A stretch of 7,162 nt of DNA from Alphaproteobacteria bacterium (GTDB lineage Bacteria; Pseudomonadota; Alphaproteobacteria; BOG-932; Roseiterribacteraceae). A program made the position numbers and the translations under genes. Under the pieces are notes generated by a model. The model had not been told where the DNA came from. It saw only the letters and a program-made list of their open reading frames with translations, and ran no database searches. The number at the start of each line of letters is the position of its first letter. Within the stretch, counting starts at the first letter, position 1. Location of the stretch: the NCBI GenBank assembly GCA_903970575.1, contig CAJCJC010000271.1, forward strand, positions 1 through 7,162, given 5' to 3'. Below are positions 1 through 7,162 of this stretch, piece after piece.

Positions 1-2133
<2,133 letters not shown>

Positions 2134-2145
2134 TCGCGAAAACCA

Positions 2146-2179
2146 GGGCGGCGTTTCAAAGCCGTTTGAAACGCCGCCC
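2146..2179. terminator. Perfect 15-bp hairpin between convergent genes, probable bidirectional terminator
   Basis: GGGCGGCGTTTCAAA (2146-2160) is followed by the loop GCCG and then its exact reverse complement (2165-2179). The hairpin lies 12 bases after the katG stop and 7 bases after the stop of the minus-strand esterase, so it can end both transcripts. Read on the minus strand, the stem is followed by GGTTTTCG, a short U-tract. On the plus strand only TGACCTTTC follows, so intrinsic termination of katG would be weaker, or the stem may mainly protect the mRNA 3' end. Confidence 0.8.
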
Positions 2180-2186
2180 TGACCTT

Positions 2187-3701
2187 TCAGTCCCCACACG
2201 CAAAACTCCCCGCGTCGTCCGTGCTTCCAGTCCCGTTCCATCGCGCGACAAGCGGATACGGGCAGAGCGGCCGGGTTCGGTCCGCCTTTCCATCGGTCAG
2301 ATGCGCCGCCACGATCCGCTCCGGCGCCTCCCCTTGCTCGACCCAGCGTTCAAGCGCGGCCAGCGCGTCGAAACGGTCCGGTCCCGGTCCGCCGATGCAG
2401 TGCTGCATGCCTGGGACCATGAACAGGCGATAGAAATTGGCCGGTGATTTCCCGAGCGTTCTCGCCACGCGCTCATAATAATTCACGCTACTTTCCGGCG
2501 CGACGCCGGGGTCGCTCCAGCCATGATATTGAAGCATCTTGCCGCCATGCGCCGCGAATGCGCGCAAATCCGGATCCGTAGCGTCGATAACGGGCGACAG
2601 CTTCGCCGCCGCGCGGGGCAGGTCGGTGTCGTAATCGAAACTCAGCGGGTCATAATCCGGGTTCTCCATCACCATGAACCGGACGAAATTGCCGCCGTAG
2701 AGGAACTGGCTGCCATGTCCCGCCACGTCGCCGGAGACATGGCTCGCCCAGCCCGCCGGCCCCATCTCGCCGCCCGGCTGGTATCCGGGGAAAATCCGCG
2801 CGCCCTTCTTATCCGTGGCCCCTGCATAGATCGCCTTCAGCGCGTTCACTTGCGGCGCGGTCAGGCAATCCTCGCCATCGCCGGCCTTGCACTGGATCGT
2901 CGCGGGATCGAATGCGCACCGCCTCGGGTCGTCAATCACGCCGTCCTTCACCCCATCCAGCGCGTCACACGCCTTCACCGCCGCCGCCGCGATGGCTGGA
3001 ATCTTGGCCGCCGGGATATAGCGCGCGGGGTCCTTCAATGTCTGGATCGCCTCCCACAACCGGCCGCCGAGCGTCAGGCGGGTGAAGTCTGCGGTCGGGT
3101 CGCCGGCGACGATTCCGTCATAATCGGCGGGATAACGCTGCGCCTCCATCAACCCCTGCCGTCCGCCCCCCGAACAGCCGGTGAAATAGGCGTGGCTCTG
3201 CGTCTTGCCGTAAAACGCGGCCACGATCGCCTTGGCCGTCACCGTCATCGCGTGCGTCGCGCGATATCCCCAATCCCGAACCAGCTCTGGATGGCCGACG
3301 GCGAAGCGGAAATCGATCGCCCCGCCCTCATGGCCCAGATCGGATGAAACGCCGGCATAGCCGCGCGCCAGCGCTTGGGCCAAGCTGCCCTCCGCGATGC
3401 TGCCCGCCACGCCGCCATTGCCGACACCCTGCAACTTGCCGTTCCACGCGTCCGGCTCCGGCAGCCAAACCTCGAATTTGATGGCCGGCGCGATCGTTCC
3501 CGTCACGCGGCAAAACCCGTCCTTCACCGCGAAGGGTCCAAACATAGGGTCCGTCGCCGCGAAAGGCTGCGTGGCGATTGACGATTCGATCCTGGTTTCC
3601 GGCAACCTCAACGCCGCGAGGCTTTCGCATGGCGCGGCGTTGATTTGCGCGGCGAAAAGAATTGCGCCAGTCCCCGCCGCGAAACTCAGTATGATAGTCA
3701 C
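2187..3701 (-). CDS. Secreted tannase / feruloyl esterase family hydrolase
   Basis: An alpha/beta-hydrolase of the tannase family (fungal tannases, FaeB-type feruloyl esterases, MHETase), whose members cleave aromatic carboxylic esters outside the cytoplasm. Numbering from the GTG start (504 aa), the family's CS-D-HC pattern is complete: C176-S177 in GCSGGG (nucleophile), D397 in GWSDPG, and H434-C435 in MQHC. The two cysteines would form the disulfide beside the active site. DALDGVKDGVID (246-257) matches the lid-domain calcium loop. The C-terminal RPLCPYP motif is present, so the protein looks full length. The N-terminus is a signal peptide with a hydrophobic core and likely cleavage near INA/AP (after about residue 22). 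I chose GTG 3701 because GGGAGAG lies 5 bases upstream. An in-frame ATG at 3725 exists, but it falls inside the palindromic repeat and has no Shine-Dalgarno. The substrate (gallate, ferulate/chlorogenate or other ester) cannot be told from sequence. Confidence 0.92.
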   Translation of the reverse strand: MTIILSFAAGTGAILFAAQINAAPCESLAALRLPETRIESSIATQPFAATDPMFGPFAVKDGFCRVTGTIAPAIKFEVWLPEPDAWNGKLQGVGNGGVAGSIAEGSLAQALARGYAGVSSDLGHEGGAIDFRFAVGHPELVRDWGYRATHAMTVTAKAIVAAFYGKTQSHAYFTGCSGGGRQGLMEAQRYPADYDGIVAGDPTADFTRLTLGGRLWEAIQTLKDPARYIPAAKIPAIAAAAVKACDALDGVKDGVIDDPRRCAFDPATIQCKAGDGEDCLTAPQVNALKAIYAGATDKKGARIFPGYQPGGEMGPAGWASHVSGDVAGHGSQFLYGGNFVRFMVMENPDYDPLSFDYDTDLPRAAAKLSPVIDATDPDLRAFAAHGGKMLQYHGWSDPGVAPESSVNYYERVARTLGKSPANFYRLFMVPGMQHCIGGPGPDRFDALAALERWVEQGEAPERIVAAHLTDGKADRTRPLCPYPLVARWNGTGSTDDAGSFACGD

Positions 3702-3706
3702 TTTAT

Positions 3707-3713
3707 CTCTCCC
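3707..3713 (-). promoter_or_regulatory. Ribosome binding site deciding the esterase start
   Basis: GGGAGAG on the minus strand is followed by ATAAA and GTG at 3701. It is the only good Shine-Dalgarno near the 5' end. The alternative ATG (3725) is preceded by GCGGTCGCA, which has no purine-rich match to the 16S rRNA tail. This supports GTG as the start and removes eight repeat-influenced residues from the protein. Confidence 0.75.
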
Positions 3714-3719
3714 GTTCTT

Positions 3720-3805
3720 CGTCATTGCGACCGCAGCGCGGCAATCCAGGAGTCACAGGCTCGGACAGTCTGGATTGCCGCGTCGCTTTGCTCCTCGTAA
3801 TGACG
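3720..3805. repeat. Imperfect palindromic intergenic repeat (CGTCATTGCGA / GGCAATCCAG type)
   Basis: The outer arms are CGTCATTGCGA (3720-3730) and TCGTAATGACG (3795-3805), complementary except at one base. The inner arms are CGCGGCAATCCAG (3737-3749) and CTGGATTGCCGCG (3770-3782), perfectly complementary over 13 bp around a 20-base loop. The right side carries GAGGAGCAAAGCGA (minus-strand sense), which is shortened on the left side, so the element is not symmetric. It resembles a dispersed palindrome I recall from many alphaproteobacterial genomes, although only one copy lies in this window. It sits between the GT90 and esterase genes, both on the minus strand, and overlaps the 3' end of the former. 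In RNA it would form a strong stem between the two cistrons. Confidence 0.85.
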
Positions 3806-4838
3806 ACGAATAATCCAGCGCCGCCGCCAAACTCTCGCGCGCCAAGCGCAACTCCGCCGGAACAGTCATCGAAAGCGCAAGCGCGCGCCCGGCCGCGCCG
3901 ATGCGCTGGGCTTCGCTGTCATGCGCCAAGAGCCACTCGGCCTTCTCCACCAGATCGCTCATATCCGCCGCCACCGGCACGAAATTCTCCCAGGGGATCA
4001 GCCGGTCATAATACCATTGGCGATAGCCCAGCGCGGAGGCGATTTTCAGCACGGGGCTGCCGGTCAAAAGCTTGCCGAACAGGCCGGGCCAGGAATTGCT
4101 GTTGCCGTCAATATCGATCTGATAGCGATTCAGAATGAAATCCGTCTCCGGAACCGGCGGCCGCATAAGCCCGGAATTCCGGATCGCCTCGCAATCCTCG
4201 GGCGTTCTCTGCACCAGCCCCGCCAATCCGACATCGAACAGATCGGGCCGCGCAGCCGCGATTTCGCACAGCCGCACCCGCGCCAGACTCCGCCATGCCC
4301 CCGGCGCGCAATACCCCGTGGTCGATCCGCGCCAGAACGCAACAGGCCTGCGTTCGGCCCAGGGGGAGTCGCTTTTCAAATATGCCTTGCCGATCCGGCG
4401 ATACCCGCGCTTCGCCATAAAAACCGGGTCTGGAATCAGGAAATGCCCCGGACCGGCGGAATAGGCGAGGCCGGGCCTCAGGCTCACATCGTCCAGGTTG
4501 AGCCAGGTCTCGCCCTCCAGCCCGCGGCAACCGGCGAGGATGGGCAGAGTCCAGTTCAAACGCCACAGCATGAAATACAGCCTGGGTGAATCCGGCAGTT
4601 GCCGGTTCAACCCGATCATGCATTTAGCGCCCGAAAAGCGGAGCCGCGCCACGCTGATTTCCTCGGGTTTCCCAGGCGCGAGTTCGAAGCTGAAAAACCC
4701 TGGGCTCGTGGCCCACGCATTCGCCGCCAGGGCCGCGAGGCCGAGCCGGCCCCGCCGCATCGCGCCCATCAGCAGGCGCATAATCGCGCCGGAAACGACT
4801 CTCGAAGCCGCCCCGTTAAGGGCGAGCGCCGCGATCAC
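3753..4838 (-). CDS. GT90 / CAP10-like glycosyltransferase, C-terminal tail from repeat
   Basis: Resembles glycosyltransferase family 90 (CAP10, Rumi/POGLUT and bacterial LPS-modifying relatives), which transfer glucose or xylose from a nucleotide sugar. Visible signatures: FWRGSTTG (168-175), YQIDIDGNSNSWPGLFGKLL (239-258) continuing as TGSPVLK, then WYYDRLIPWENFVPV (275-289) and DMSDLVEKAEWL (292-303). The last group is the typical rL-PW-hfvPv...dlsdL region near the sugar-nucleotide site. The likely role is adding a sugar to LPS or another envelope glycan, but the acceptor is unknown. The start is a GTG whose last two bases overlap the grxD stop (GTGA), suggesting translational coupling; ATG codons at residues 20, 24 and 27 are alternatives. 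Residues 345-361 (SSLRGAKRRGNPDCPSL) and the TGA are encoded by the palindromic repeat, so the ancestral C-terminus was probably replaced or extended there. The catalytic region lies well before the tail and looks intact. Confidence 0.85.
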   Translation of the reverse strand: MIAALALNGAASRVVSGAIMRLLMGAMRRGRLGLAALAANAWATSPGFFSFELAPGKPEEISVARLRFSGAKCMIGLNRQLPDSPRLYFMLWRLNWTLPILAGCRGLEGETWLNLDDVSLRPGLAYSAGPGHFLIPDPVFMAKRGYRRIGKAYLKSDSPWAERRPVAFWRGSTTGYCAPGAWRSLARVRLCEIAAARPDLFDVGLAGLVQRTPEDCEAIRNSGLMRPPVPETDFILNRYQIDIDGNSNSWPGLFGKLLTGSPVLKIASALGYRQWYYDRLIPWENFVPVAADMSDLVEKAEWLLAHDSEAQRIGAAGRALALSMTVPAELRLARESLAAALDYSSSLRGAKRRGNPDCPSL

Positions 4839-5176
4839 GCCTCGGCGGTTACCGGCACGCTTTTGGCCTGGAACAGCTCGATCAGTTCGCCGGTGTCGAA
4901 CATCTCGCGGATGATGTCGCAGCCGCCCACGAACTCACCCTTCACATAAAGCTGCGGGATGGTTGGCCACTGCGAGAATTCCTTGATCCCCTGGCGCAGG
5001 CCCGGGTCGGTCAGGATGTCGATCCCTTTGAAGTCGACCCCCAGATGGTTCAGCACCTGCACCACCGCCGCCGAGAATCCGCATTGCGGAAAAACCGGCG
5101 TGCCTTTCATGAACAGCACCACGTCGTTGCCGCCGATTTCGGCCTCAATTTGCTTGAAAACGCTATTGTCGCTCAT
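4835..5176 (-). CDS. grxD: Monothiol glutaredoxin, CGFS type (Grx4/GrxD)
   Basis: A 113-residue single-domain thioredoxin-fold protein of normal length for class II monothiol glutaredoxins. It shows the family hallmarks: K24 in MKGTP, the active-site C32-GFS in PQCGFS, the WPTIPQLYVKGEFVGG stretch with the cis-proline and glutathione-binding region (70-85), and GGCD (84-87). Such proteins bind a [2Fe-2S] cluster shared between two Cys32 thiols and two glutathiones, and pass clusters to apo-proteins or form heterodimers with BolA in the cytoplasm. The gene follows the bolA-family gene after 26 bases, matching this partnership. A clear AGGAG (5187-5183) sits six bases before the ATG. Its stop overlaps the GTG of the glycosyltransferase. 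Confidence 0.97.
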   Translation of the reverse strand: MSDNSVFKQIEAEIGGNDVVLFMKGTPVFPQCGFSAAVVQVLNHLGVDFKGIDILTDPGLRQGIKEFSQWPTIPQLYVKGEFVGGCDIIREMFDTGELIELFQAKSVPVTAEA

Positions 5177-5182
5177 TTAACG

Positions 5183-5187
5183 CTCCT
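5183..5187 (-). promoter_or_regulatory. Ribosome binding site of grxD
   Basis: AGGAG on the minus strand stands six bases before ATG 5176, in the 26-base gap after the bolA-family stop. It shows grxD has its own initiation signal, whereas the following glycosyltransferase start overlaps the grxD stop and has no obvious signal of its own. Confidence 0.7.
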
Positions 5188-5202
5188 ATCGTCCTGGAAA
5201 GG

Positions 5203-5433
5203 CTACTCCGCCGCCGTCTGCAAAGCCAGCGCGTGCAACTCGTTGCCCATGCGCCCCTGCAGCGCCCGATAGACAAGCTGATGCTGCTGGATGCGGGACA
5301 ATCCCTTAAAGGCGCTCGATACCACATAGGCGGCGTAATGGTCGCCGTCACCCCTCAAATCGTCAATTTGCACCGTTGCGTCCGGCAGCGCTTCCTTGAT
5401 CATCCGTTCGATCGATTGGGGGTCCATCGCCAT
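5203..5433 (-). CDS. BolA family protein (short, BolA2/IbaG-like)
   Basis: A 76-residue protein with the BolA fold pattern: an N-terminal helix (IERMIKEALPDATVQI), a strand-loop-strand with DGDHYAAYVVSS around residues 28-40, F42-KGLSRIQQHQLVYRAL (helix-turn-helix-like), and terminal LHALALQT with H67, the family's invariant histidine and a likely cluster ligand. H32 lies in the variable H/C loop that supplies the second BolA ligand in BolA-Grx complexes. BolA proteins pair with CGFS glutaredoxins to bind a bridging [2Fe-2S] cluster and take part in Fe-S transfer or iron signalling; some bind DNA. The gene lies immediately upstream of grxD in the same direction, strongly supporting that role. 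The length is that of the short BolA2/IbaG-like group rather than the roughly 105-residue morphogene BolA, so no symbol is assigned. The start could be Met1 or Met3; neither has a strong Shine-Dalgarno, only GAGAT a little upstream. Confidence 0.93.
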   Translation of the reverse strand: MAMDPQSIERMIKEALPDATVQIDDLRGDGDHYAAYVVSSAFKGLSRIQQHQLVYRALQGRMGNELHALALQTAAE

Positions 5434-5510
5434 CGCGGCATCTCATCTGGTTGGGCGTATAAGGGACAGAGCTTGGTCTTACGCGGCTGCATTATCGCGG
5501 GCGTTCGGCC

Positions 5511-6380
5511 TCAGGGCAAGAACTGCTCCTTCAGCACCCGCTCTTCCAGCGCATGTTCGGGGTCGAACAGCAGCGTCAGGTTTATCGATCGATCCTCCAC
5601 GATCTCCACGTCGCGCACGTCGCGCACCTCCGTGAAGTCGGCGACCGCGGAGACTGGGCGCTTTTCCGGCTCCATCACCTCGATCTTGACCCGCGCCTCA
5701 TGCGGCAGCAGCGCCCCGCGCCAGCGGCGCGGACGAAACGCGCTGATCGGCGTTAACGCCAACAGATTTGCGCCGAGCGGAATAATCGCGCCGCCCACCG
5801 AAAGATTATAGGCGGTCGATCCGGCCGGCGTCGCGATCAGCGCGCCATCGGCGATCAGTTCCTCCATCCGGACGATATCGTCGATGGTGATCCTAAGCTT
5901 GGCGGTCTGCCGCGTCTCACGCAGCAGCGACACCTCGTTGACCGCGACGGCGTTCACGACGCCCCCATCCATGGTGCGCGCGACCATGCGCAACGGATGC
6001 AGCACCACCGCCCGGCTGCGCGGAATGCGCGTCTCCAGATCGTCCTCGCGGTAATCGTTCATCATGAACCCGACCGAGCCCCGGTTCATGCCATAGATCG
6101 GCAGCCCGCGCGGCATGAACCGGTGCAGCGTCTCCAGCATGAAACCGTCGCCGCCCAGCGCTACGATCATTTTGGCCGTGTCGGGATCGCACCCGTCGTA
6201 ACGCCCCGTCAGCTTGACGCACGCCTCCCGCGCCTCCGCCGTGTCCGCCGCGACGAACGCGATGCGGGAGAGATTGGCCGGATGAGGGTCGCTTTCCATC
6301 CGCCCGTTGTATCCGCCGATCCGCAAGGCGGCAATGCGTGGGGCTGCATTGTCTAGGGTGGCGACGCGCCGCCCCGGCAT
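5511..6380 (-). CDS. nadK: NAD kinase
   Basis: Phosphorylates NAD+ to NADP+ with ATP or polyphosphate in the cytoplasm, the only route to NADP. Numbered from ATG 6380 (289 aa): GGDG at 76-79 with catalytic D78, MNRGSVGFM (98-106), NE at 148-149, and the [20 protein letters not shown] block (178-197) that binds NAD and shapes the C-terminal beta-sandwich domain. The C-terminal [18 protein letters not shown] and DFTEVRDV stretches resemble sphingomonad NAD kinases. The start is uncertain. ATG 6380 has an excellent Shine-Dalgarno (GGAGGTGAT) 8 bases upstream. ATG 6299 (residue 28) gives 262 residues, close to the usual 255-265 of alphaproteobacterial NadK, but has only a weak GGGCGG upstream. 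The 27-residue extension is not conserved family sequence as far as I recall. The gene heads the minus-strand series; 77 bases separate it from the bolA-family gene, so co-transcription is likely but not certain. Confidence 0.96.
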   Translation of the reverse strand: MPGRRVATLDNAAPRIAALRIGGYNGRMESDPHPANLSRIAFVAADTAEAREACVKLTGRYDGCDPDTAKMIVALGGDGFMLETLHRFMPRGLPIYGMNRGSVGFMMNDYREDDLETRIPRSRAVVLHPLRMVARTMDGGVVNAVAVNEVSLLRETRQTAKLRITIDDIVRMEELIADGALIATPAGSTAYNLSVGGAIIPLGANLLALTPISAFRPRRWRGALLPHEARVKIEVMEPEKRPVSAVADFTEVRDVRDVEIVEDRSINLTLLFDPEHALEERVLKEQFLP

Positions 6381-6385
6381 GTGCT

Positions 6386-6394
6386 ATCACCTCC
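6386..6394 (-). promoter_or_regulatory. Strong Shine-Dalgarno before nadK ATG 6380
   Basis: GGAGGTGAT on the minus strand is a 9-base match to the complement of the 16S rRNA 3' end. It is placed 8 bases from ATG 6380. It is the best ribosome binding site in the window and the main argument for the longer NadK. Confidence 0.7.
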
Positions 6395-6438
6395 GTACGC
6401 AGGCGTCCGTTTAGGTTCGCGCGCGATTGCAATGCTCC

Positions 6439-6443
6439 AAGGA
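6439..6443 (+). promoter_or_regulatory. Ribosome binding site of the RGG-like gene
   Basis: AAGGA lies 8 bases before ATG 6452. It decides the start: the open frame continues upstream to an ATG at 6338, which would overlap the nadK 5' end and add 38 residues with no family character and no ribosome binding site. Confidence 0.65.
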
Positions 6444-6451
6444 CAGATCAG

Positions 6452-7000
6452 ATGGTTGACAATACACGCGGCGGCCCGCCCTCACGTGACCGCAAGCCCG
6501 GCGGCGCGCCCGGTGCGCCCGGCGGTGGGGGGCCAGGCCGCGGCGGTCCCGGTGGCGGCCGCGATAATCGTGGCGGTCCCGGCGGATTTCGCAAAGGCGG
6601 CGGCAAGGGCGGCTTTGGCAAGGGTGGTCCCGCCAAGGCCGTTCGCGTCGAAACCTATGAGAGCCTGAAGGAATTGACGCGCGGCGAAGGCTTTCGCATC
6701 GATAAATTCGTCGTGGCGGAAAAGGGCACGCATCGCCCGGTCAAGACCGAATATCGCCTGACTCGCGAGGGCCTGAAGGGTACGCCCGCTTTCGCGCGTC
6801 TGGTCGAGGCGCAAGCCGCCGCGATGGAACCGTTGCCCGAGCCGGAGCCCGAACCCGAAATCGTGGAGACTGCGGCAGAAGCCGCCGAGGGCGCCGATCG
6901 ACCGGCCGAATCCGAAGCGGAATCCGCGCCCGCCCATGAGGCCGCGCCCGCGCCGGAAGATGGCGGGGCCGAACACGCCGAACATCCCGCGGTGGACTGA
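6452..7000 (+). CDS. Hypothetical protein with RGG-like basic N-terminus and acidic C-terminus
   Basis: I do not recognise this 182-residue protein. It has three parts. Residues 1-62 are low complexity, rich in Gly, Pro, Arg and Lys, with RGG at 6-8, 30-32 and 40-42 and GKGG/RKGG steps at 47-59; it is strongly basic and probably disordered, like RGG-type RNA-binding tails. Residues 63-125 are of normal complexity (VRVETYESLKELTRGEGFRI onward, with a run of charged and aromatic residues to about 106) and may form a small fold. Residues 126-182 are Glu/Pro/Ala-rich (EPLPEPEPEPE, then repeated AE and AP steps) and strongly acidic. No signal peptide, membrane segment or catalytic motif is visible. 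The basic head and acidic tail could interact with each other or with nucleic acid; RNA binding is inference only. The gene is divergent from nadK and only 3 bases separate it from the next plus-strand ORF, so the two probably form an operon. Confidence 0.82.
   Translation: MVDNTRGGPPSRDRKPGGAPGAPGGGGPGRGGPGGGRDNRGGPGGFRKGGGKGGFGKGGPAKAVRVETYESLKELTRGEGFRIDKFVVAEKGTHRPVKTEYRLTREGLKGTPAFARLVEAQAAAMEPLPEPEPEPEIVETAAEAAEGADRPAESEAESAPAHEAAPAPEDGGAEHAEHPAVD
6542..6585 (+). repeat. Short direct repeat within the Gly-rich coding region
   Basis: GGCGGTCCCGGNGG occurs at 6542-6555 and again at 6572-6585, a 30-base period in frame, each copy encoding Gly-Gly-Pro-Gly-Gly. This suggests the low-complexity N-terminus can grow or shrink by in-frame slippage or recombination. 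Confidence 0.55.
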
Positions 7001-7003
7001 AGG

Positions 7004-7162
7004 GTGGCGTCCCGATTTACCGAGGGAGCGACCGCCTACGCCAAGGATGGGCGGCGCTATATCGTGGAAGAGGTCGCCGGCGGCCTTGTCTATTGTAAAT
7101 CGGACGGCGGCGCCGAGGCTGAGTTCGGCGAGACTCAACTCATGACCGAGAGCGAATGGGCC
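7004..7162 (+). CDS. Hypothetical protein, 3' end outside window
   Basis: An open frame begins at GTG 7004, three bases after the preceding stop, and stays open for all 53 visible codons. It begins MASRFTEGATAYAKDGRRY (GTG read as Met) and ends in the window with ETQLMTESEWA. The composition is ordinary for this genome and looks like a small soluble cytoplasmic protein. The pattern of a YAKDGRRYIVEEV strand pair followed by GLVYCKSDGG suggests a small beta-rich domain with one cysteine. I do not recognise the family. The initiation signal is weak (GGA 7 bases upstream), so translation may be coupled to the RGG-like gene. An ATG at 7141 is an alternative start but would leave the open frame before it unexplained. 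Confidence 0.6.
   Translation, partial: MASRFTEGATAYAKDGRRYIVEEVAGGLVYCKSDGGAEAEFGETQLMTESEWA

Larger units (their letters stand above)
6381..6451. promoter_or_regulatory. Divergent intergenic region between nadK and the RGG-like gene
   Basis: These 71 bases separate divergent starts, so promoters for both directions should lie here or just inside the genes. The region holds a ribosome binding site for each gene (6386-6394 for nadK, 6439-6443 for the plus-strand gene). I find no convincing -35/-10 pair on either strand. A weak minus-strand TTGGAG...CCTAAA candidate has poor spacing. No operator palindrome stands out. Confidence 0.4.

Noticed and set aside
2523..3347. Open frame of 274 codons on the plus strand opposite the esterase
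   Set aside because: It is antisense to a gene with a complete CS-D-HC motif, its translation is Arg-rich and without recognisable domains, and such frames are common in GC-rich DNA.
2187..3701. Naming the esterase as MHETase or as a tannase proper
   Set aside because: The shared CS-D-HC and calcium-loop motifs define the whole family, and substrate-specific lid residues cannot be assigned by eye.
3720..3805. The palindrome as an insertion sequence end or a CRISPR repeat
   Set aside because: It is a single copy here with no transposase, no flanking target duplication that I can see and no spacer array; its structure fits a REP-like intergenic palindrome.
3921..4589. Open frame of 222 codons on the plus strand opposite the glycosyltransferase
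   Set aside because: It is antisense to clear GT90 motifs and has no recognisable domain or initiation signal.
5434..5510. Possible tRNA, small RNA or promoter in the 77-base gap between nadK and the bolA-family gene
   Set aside because: There is no cloverleaf or strong hairpin. A TTATAC on the minus strand resembles a -10 box, but no -35 sequence is suitably spaced.
6338..6451. Upstream extension of the RGG-like protein to ATG 6338
   Set aside because: It would overlap the nadK 5' end and ignore the AAGGA at 6439-6443; the added residues are non-coding-like.
6482..7138. Open frame of 218 codons on the minus strand opposite the RGG-like gene
   Set aside because: The plus-strand gene has a good AAGGA site and ordinary central and acidic segments. 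The minus frame is a repetitive Gly/Arg/Phe-rich mirror of the same bases and would overlap both plus-strand genes.

Overview
This window is GC-rich chromosomal DNA, densely packed with intact genes. It most likely comes from an alphaproteobacterium. The evidence is the short NAD kinase, the bolA-grxD pair, and a dispersed palindrome of the CGTCATTGCGA...GGCAATCCAG type that I remember from many alphaproteobacterial genomes. The NAD kinase C-terminus and the small BolA recall sphingomonad proteins, but I cannot fix the order or genus by eye.

Layout. (1) Bases 1-2133 (+): katG, a bifunctional catalase-peroxidase with all catalytic residues; its extreme N-terminus may lie outside the window. 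(2) Bases 2146-2179: a perfect 15-bp hairpin between convergent genes, probably a shared terminator. (3) Bases 2187-3701 (-): a secreted tannase/feruloyl-esterase-family hydrolase. (4) Bases 3720-3805: an imperfect palindromic repeat that supplies the last 17 residues and the stop codon of the gene upstream of it. (5) Bases 3753-4838 (-): a GT90/CAP10-type glycosyltransferase. (6) Bases 4835-5176 (-): grxD, a monothiol CGFS glutaredoxin. (7) Bases 5203-5433 (-): a BolA-family protein. (8) Bases 5511-6380 (-): nadK. (9) Bases 6452-7000 (+), divergent from nadK: an unrecognised protein with an RGG-like Gly/Arg/Pro/Lys-rich N-terminus, a compact central segment and an acidic tail. (10) Bases 7004-7162 (+): the start of a small ORF that runs off the window.

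How the genes may work together. All minus-strand genes point the same way: nadK > bolA > grxD > GT90 > repeat > tannase > terminator. BolA and GrxD are known partners that form a [2Fe-2S]-bridged complex in iron-sulfur trafficking and iron sensing. NadK makes NADP, which after reduction supports glutathione and thiol systems. KatG removes peroxide. These four genes give the window a redox/Fe-S theme. The glycosyltransferase is joined to grxD by a GTGA start/stop overlap, and the esterase follows the repeat; no functional link to redox can be read from the sequence.

I see no mobile element, CRISPR array, tRNA or rRNA. No stretch over about 75 bases lacks a gene. Nothing here is clearly a new system. 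The most interesting points are the repeat-derived protein tail, the start-codon artefact the repeat creates for the esterase, and the RGG-like protein with its closely spaced downstream ORF.
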